DNA of 64,000 nt from AWTP1-13 sp963827545 (GTDB lineage: Bacteria > Pseudomonadota > Alphaproteobacteria > Rhizobiales > Hyphomicrobiaceae). The notes under the pieces are model-generated. The model ran no database searches, was not told the origin of the DNA, and saw nothing but the letters and a program-made list of their open reading frames with translations. The position numbers and the translations under genes are program-made. Position 1 is the first letter of the stretch; each line of letters begins with the position of its first letter. This document shows positions 60,321-64,000 of the stretch, piece by piece. Location of the stretch: positions 18,706-82,705 of the forward strand of contig CAWHBI010000014.1 in the NCBI GenBank assembly GCA_963827545.1, read 5' to 3'.

Positions 60321-61496
60321 ATGAGCACGAGCCCGCTCCGCGTGGCGATCGTCGGCGGTGGCATCGGTGGCGTCGCCGCTGCCACCGCCCTCATTCAGCG
60401 CGGTATCGACGTCCGTCTTTACGAGCAGGCCCCGGCCCTGACCGAGGTCGGCGCCGGCGTCGCAATCCAGCCGAATGGCGTGCGGATGCTGAAGCGGCTC
60501 GGCCTCGGAGATGAGCTGGCGCGCTTTGGAGCGAAGTTTGTCGAGCCTCAGTTTCGGAACGCGGACGGAACCTTTGCCGCGGCGATGTGGCCCCCCGAGT
60601 TGGCGAGCAAGATCGAATTCTACGGCATGCACCGTGCCGATTTGCTGGCCATGTTTGTCGAGAAGCTGCCTGCCGACATCGTGAGCACCGGCCACAGATG
60701 CATCGGCTTCGAGCAGGACGACCGGCAGGCCACCCTCACGTTTGCCAACGGCAACCGCGCCACGGCCGATATCGTGATCGGAGCAGACGGCATCCATTCG
60801 ACGCTGCAGCAGTTCGTGATCGCCCCGTCGCGGCCGCAGTTTTCCGGACAGGTCGCGCATCGGGGCATTGTTTCGGCGGCCAGCGTGGGGTGGCGACCCG
60901 GAGCGATGCGCAACTGGCTGGGTGTGGGCAAGCATTTTCTCGTCTTTCCCGTGCGTGCGAACGAGCTCGTCAACTATGTCGGCTTCGTCACGACGGATGA
61001 ACAGACAAGAGAGTCCTGGTCCGCTCCCGGCGATCCTGCCGCCCTCGCACGGGAATTCGCGGGCTGGGACCCGATGGTGGAGACTATTCTCGCGCAAGCG
61101 AAGAGCACGTTCCGCTGGGGCCTATACGATCGCGAGCCGCTCGCGCGATGGACCAACGTTCGCCTGACCCTGCTCGGAGATGCCGCACACCCCATGTTAC
61201 CCCACGCCGGCCAGGGCGCCAATCAAGCCATCGAGGACGGCGTGGCCTTGGCGACCCTGCTGAGCCACGCTGATCGGGAGTCGGCCCCGCGGGCGTTGCA
61301 GCTCTACGAGCAGCTGCGGCGCGAGAGGACGGCCGGCGTGCAACAGCGCTCGCGGTTGAACGGCGCGCGCTATTATGCGTCGGGCAGCGATATGAGCGCG
61401 CGCGATCGAGCGCTTGCCGGCCAGGTCCAGGAACGCGCCTGGATCTGGAATTACGACGCGGAAGCAGAAGCTTCGGCAGCCGCTGCCGCGCTCTGA
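60321..61496 (+). CDS. FAD-dependent monooxygenase, salicylate hydroxylase-like
   Basis: The 391-residue protein is a group A flavin monooxygenase with VAIVGGGIGGVAAATALIQ (dinucleotide fold), YEQAP at the end of strand two, ADIVIGADGIHS (DG motif) and LLGDAAHPMLPHAGQGANQ (GD motif). It resembles salicylate or 3-hydroxybenzoate hydroxylases, which hydroxylate an aromatic ring with NAD(P)H and oxygen. It is probably co-transcribed with the TctC gene. It converges on the LuxR-type gene. Confidence 0.9.
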   Translation: MSTSPLRVAIVGGGIGGVAAATALIQRGIDVRLYEQAPALTEVGAGVAIQPNGVRMLKRLGLGDELARFGAKFVEPQFRNADGTFAAAMWPPELASKIEFYGMHRADLLAMFVEKLPADIVSTGHRCIGFEQDDRQATLTFANGNRATADIVIGADGIHSTLQQFVIAPSRPQFSGQVAHRGIVSAASVGWRPGAMRNWLGVGKHFLVFPVRANELVNYVGFVTTDEQTRESWSAPGDPAALAREFAGWDPMVETILAQAKSTFRWGLYDREPLARWTNVRLTLLGDAAHPMLPHAGQGANQAIEDGVALATLLSHADRESAPRALQLYEQLRRERTAGVQQRSRLNGARYYASGSDMSARDRALAGQVQERAWIWNYDAEAEASAAAAAL

Positions 61497-61532
61497 TCGG
61501 TGGTCATCGGCGCCTTCCGCTCGCAGTTCCGC

Positions 61533-62342
61533 TTATGCGATGAGGTGCTGACGTATGGCTTCTGCAACGGCATGCGTCCGATTGCGAGCGCCCAATTTCG
61601 CCTGGGCCTTCTTCATGTGGGTCCGCACCGTTTCCTCACCCAGTTCGAGCTCTTTGGCGACTTCCTTGTCGGGCTTGCCCATTGCAGTGAGCCGCAATAC
61701 CGCCAGCTCTCGCGGGGTCAGTCGCGGAAGGAGGCCACCGCTGCAGTCGGTAACTGCCCCCACCATTTGTTCAAGCCGCATTGCCGCAAAACTGGCCGCC
61801 CCGAAGATCATGATCTTCGCCGCTTGCGTGAGCCGTTTCGAGAGCACCTTGCGCGACCAGAATATTACAACCCACCGCCCACCCACCGGGCACGCAAGTC
61901 CGTCCCGCATTTCGTACTTCAACCCCAATTCGTAGCCTGCACGGTCGATGCCAATTGGCTGCAACAGCTGCAGGCCCTCCGTCCACGTGAACGGAGCAAT
62001 GCTCGCCTTCATCATCATATAGCCGATGGGATTGTTGTGTTGGGCAAACGTGAACCACTCTTCCCACCAGCCTTTGGGAGCTCCCTGATGCAGGAACACC
62101 GTTTTGCCGACGCGCATCGAATTCCAGTCAGCGACCTTTCGGGGCATGCGAAAGGCACCGAGGACGCGAAGGTCAAGGGCCGTGCTCGTTACAGCATGCA
62201 GTCCATTGAGCACGTCCTCTGGCTTGTCCAAGTCGGCTACCCCAAGCGTATAGGCCAAGAGCTTCGGCCCGAGGCCTGAAGGAGTATGACGCGAATCTAC
62301 CGGCGCACCCGCGGCGTTGGTAATGGTGGAGCTGCGGTTCAT
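61533..62342 (-). CDS. LuxR-family transcriptional regulator with autoinducer-binding-like domain
   Basis: The 269-residue protein has an N-terminal sensing domain with WWEEWFTFAQHNNPIGYMMM, APFTWTEG and RDGLACPVGG, similar to the autoinducer-binding fold, and a C-terminal LuxR HTH: LTPRELAVLRLTAMGKPDKE, then VAKELELGEETVRTHMKKAQ. No luxI gene is in the window, so it is a LuxR solo by context. Its ligand may be a signal or a small aromatic compound. It probably controls itself or the adjacent catabolic genes through a palindrome at 62444-62466. Confidence 0.88.
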   Translation of the reverse strand: MNRSSTITNAAGAPVDSRHTPSGLGPKLLAYTLGVADLDKPEDVLNGLHAVTSTALDLRVLGAFRMPRKVADWNSMRVGKTVFLHQGAPKGWWEEWFTFAQHNNPIGYMMMKASIAPFTWTEGLQLLQPIGIDRAGYELGLKYEMRDGLACPVGGRWVVIFWSRKVLSKRLTQAAKIMIFGAASFAAMRLEQMVGAVTDCSGGLLPRLTPRELAVLRLTAMGKPDKEVAKELELGEETVRTHMKKAQAKLGARNRTHAVAEAIRQHLIA

Positions 62343-62443
62343 CGTCGAATTCTCCCTTCCTCCCTGCGTGCCAATCGGCCGCCGAGTTGTTCAGCATGAC
62401 CCAACGCAACCTCGATCGTCTGGCTTCTCCTGCCATGAAGTGA

Positions 62444-62466
62444 ATCAGGGAAAACCCTGATCAGGG
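62444..62466. promoter_or_regulatory. lux-box-like palindrome upstream of the LuxR gene
   Basis: ATCAGGGAAAACCCTGAT (62444-62461) is a perfect 18-bp inverted repeat with 7-bp arms and a 4-bp centre. The right arm is shared with a second palindrome CCCTGATCAGGG (62455-62466). The size and symmetry fit a LuxR-type operator. It lies 102 bp upstream of the regulator start. Confidence 0.5.
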
Positions 62467-62901
62467 TGGCGGGGCTTGCCCATGGCTTGCATCAACGCGA
62501 TTGGCGCGGGGGCAGGAAATCTAGTGGTCCAGGCGGCGCCATCGACCCGTCGGCAATTGGCAGTCGCCCGAAGGCACGAAACACGTGTGGAGGAGGATTC
62601 CACCCGATAATTGTCGGCCAACGCTCGGCAGATGAACCCCCAGCTGCGGTCAAACTTGCTGCAGCGCCGCGAACTGGCGGTGGCCACTGGCCGCCCCCAG
62701 GTCGGCGGCGGGGTCCGCTCGTCTTGGCAGCGGGAGAGCATCGAGGTCATTGCCAGCCTCGAGCTCGGCCGGGCGACGAGTCCGGCCATCACGGGAGGTT
62801 GGGCTTGAGGGGGCGGTCGTGCTCATAGGCATTGACGAGCACGGCACTGCCCATGGCGGCGACCACGCACCAGGTCCGCGAGCAACCACGGGAAGGGGGC
62901 G
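62467..62901. other. Poorly coding stretch
   Basis: All six frames are short or rich in Arg, Pro, Ser and Gly, with no recognisable motif. It may hold decayed genes. A GGGGGC...GCCCCC hairpin (62895-62911) ends it. Confidence 0.4.
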
Positions 62902-63027
62902 TCAAGCCCCCAGCTTCCTGAGGATGGCGGCCTTGGTGGTCTGATCGGCCGGCGACATGACGCCGAACAACACGAGGAGGGGCCGCCGTCTCCTGGCGCC
63001 GCGGTTCGCGATCATGCGGTGGATCAT
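62902..63027 (-). CDS. Possible 41-residue peptide
   Basis: An ATG at 63027 opens 41 codons encoding a basic start, a short hydrophobic part (RPLLVLFGVM) and the end SPADQTTKAAILRKLGA, which looks helical and structured. The stop lies within a GGGGGC/GCCCCC hairpin that could end the transcript. It is 14 bp downstream of the next gene on the same strand. It may be a real small gene or a remnant. Confidence 0.3.
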   Translation of the reverse strand: MIHRMIANRGARRRRPLLVLFGVMSPADQTTKAAILRKLGA

Positions 63028-63040
63028 TGCGAGAAAGCCG

Positions 63041-63313
63041 CTACTTAAGGGCAATCCAAACAACGTCGAGATAATTGATCTCAGCTTCGCCGGTTGGGGT
63101 GGCGAGATTGATGGTGCCGTAGTGGCAGGTCTCCTTGCCCCGCCTACGACGTCGACTGCCGCAGTTGTGCGACAGGAGCTTTCCCGCCCGCGCCTTTCCG
63201 TCGGCAGTCGTGACGACTATTGTCTGCCCGGAAAACGGGGCGACATTATTGAGCAACGCACTGACGCGTTGGATTTGTTCGATCTCGAGGAGGCTTGTCG
63301 CTACCCTCGGCAT
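63041..63313 (-). CDS. Hypothetical protein (90 aa)
   Basis: The ATG at 63313 follows GCAGGATCGCGG and the frame looks coding. The product begins with a helix (LLEIEQIQRVSALLNNVAPF), then a beta-rich part (QTIVVTTADGKARAGKLL ... YGTINLATPTGEAEINYLDV). The pattern of an N-terminal helix plus strands recalls Sm-like or SH3-type small folds, but no family is recognised. Codon usage is less G/C-biased than that of the neighbours, which hints at transfer. Confidence 0.55.
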   Translation of the reverse strand: MPRVATSLLEIEQIQRVSALLNNVAPFSGQTIVVTTADGKARAGKLLSHNCGSRRRRRGKETCHYGTINLATPTGEAEINYLDVVWIALK

Positions 63314-63798
63314 CCGCGATCCTGCAACTGTGCTTCACCTCAGCGACATTGTGCACAGCACCGCCCAACTCCGCGTCCTTCTAATGGAGGATGCTGGCTG
63401 CGGTGAGGGATCAAAGTCTCTGCGCTTGGAAACCGGTCATCACCGGAGTTCCCGGTAACCCGGCTGGCGCTTTTGCATCATGGATGACGTTCGGTCCGTA
63501 CCGCGGTGCGTCCCCCGATCGGGGGAGACTGCGTTACCCTGCGGGAAGCGTCGTACATGTGGCCAAGTCGCGCATCGCTTTCCACGCAGTTTGCTTCAAG
63601 AACGTTGTGGAACATGTACTTAATGGCGCGCGGCGATCTTGCCGGAGCAACCGATGCCTAGGCGATAGGTAGCGATCCCGCATCCTTCGAGTAAATTCTT
63701 CTGGTCGATACGCAATTCTCCGTAGCGATCTCCCACAACGTCCGGTCCGGGCTACATCACGGACATTGAAGCAGCCCCGTTGTTTATGACTACGCGAC
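63314..63798. other. Non-coding or decayed region before the helicase fragment
   Basis: No convincing gene is seen in 485 bp. A perfect 16-bp palindrome TCCCCCGATCGGGGGA lies at 63511-63526. Base composition is more mixed than in the rest of the window. Confidence 0.4.
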
Positions 63799-64000
63799 CT
63801 ACGTGCCGGTGTTGCGCCACATGCCGCGCATGCGGGCGGCCAGGTCGACGCTCACCCCGGAACCGGTTCGCACCGCTGCGGCGCTATGCGCTGCCGGCGG
63901 CCACACGCACATCTCGAAATGGCCGGCGATGCCCGCCGGGATGAAACGGCTGCGCGAAGCGTAAAGGTGCTTGTCGCCGCCGCGGGCTTGGCGGTGGACG
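63799..64000 (-). CDS. C-terminal fragment of a UvrD-like ATP-dependent helicase (runs off the window)
   Basis: Reading the minus strand from the right edge gives GGDKHLYASRSRFIPAGIAG, then HFEMCVWPP and VDLAARMRGMWRNTGT before a TAG at 63799-63801. The HLYASRSRFIP block and the ending AARMRGMW are typical of the C-terminus of superfamily I (UvrD/Rep-type) helicases in Hyphomicrobiales. Only the last 66 residues are in the window, so no helicase motif can be checked. Confidence 0.55.
   Translation of the reverse strand, partial: VHRQARGGDKHLYASRSRFIPAGIAGHFEMCVWPPAAHSAAAVRTGSGVSVDLAARMRGMWRNTGT

Noticed and set aside
63511..63526. 16-bp palindrome TCCCCCGATCGGGGGA as a partition or attachment site
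   Set aside because: It occurs once, no recombinase or partition gene is near, and it could simply be a GC-rich hairpin.

Overview
The window is high-GC, densely coded DNA from an alphaproteobacterium, most likely of the Hyphomicrobiales (Rhizobiales). The evidence is family content: a DUF1289 gene next to a TIGR02281-type aspartic protease, a liv transporter followed by a DUF6867 gene, and an eno - ftsB - pdhA - pdhB - pdhC - lpdA block in which the E1-beta subunit carries its own lipoyl domain. Many solute uptake systems (liv, TRAP, two TctC proteins, an NMT1-type ABC system) point to a nutritionally versatile free-living cell. No rRNA, tRNA, CRISPR array or intact insertion sequence was recognised.

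Layout. 1-4.7 kb: aspartic protease/DUF1289 pair, a membrane histidine kinase, and a metallo-beta-lactamase/uracil-glycosylase-like pair. 4.8-9.3 kb: livHMGF plus DUF6867, with two perfect tandem 16-bp parS centromere sites between livG and livF. 9.3-15.7 kb: two copies of a 148-bp repeat, an Hsp20 remnant, nfeD-slipin, an acyl-CoA ligase and a liv-type binding protein. 15.8-20 kb: a DUF4258/MqsA-like toxin-antitoxin pair with its own operator-promoter, a HlyU-like gene, a P1 peptidase and a DadA-like oxidoreductase. 20-23.3 kb: a TRAP transporter. 23.3-27.3 kb: a sulfatase-modifying-factor protein, dienelactone hydrolase, purB and a YeaQ-type membrane protein. 27.5-37.3 kb: the pyruvate dehydrogenase/enolase block, interrupted by a Uma2 and a GFA gene. 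37.4-42.6 kb: a signal peptidase I homologue that has lost both catalytic residues, queC, a YhhQ-type queuosine precursor transporter and a QueF reductase fused to an XRE DNA-binding domain. 42.7-45.9 kb: a membrane patatin with two tiny downstream genes. 46-52.6 kb: a sugar-acid-like catabolic locus in which three genes carry single-base frameshifts. 52.7-62.3 kb: an NMT1-type ABC operon with an alpha/beta hydrolase, an acyl-CoA dehydrogenase, a TctC protein, a flavin monooxygenase and a LuxR-type regulator. 62.3-64 kb: poorly coding sequence ending in the C-terminus of a UvrD-like helicase.

Functional themes. Two genes of queuosine synthesis (queC, queF) and a precursor transporter lie within 5 kb. 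The XRE-QueF fusion sits downstream of a promoter whose spacer contains a perfect inverted repeat, so the enzyme may control its own synthesis and that of the divergent transporter; this is the most promising candidate for an undescribed regulatory system here. A second theme is invasion by small palindromic repeats: at least five families occur. Some abut or supply stop codons, and three copies lie in frame inside genes, in the signal peptide of the SUMF1 protein and in the interdomain linkers of PdhB and PdhC. The tandem parS sites suggest this part of the chromosome is near the origin of replication.
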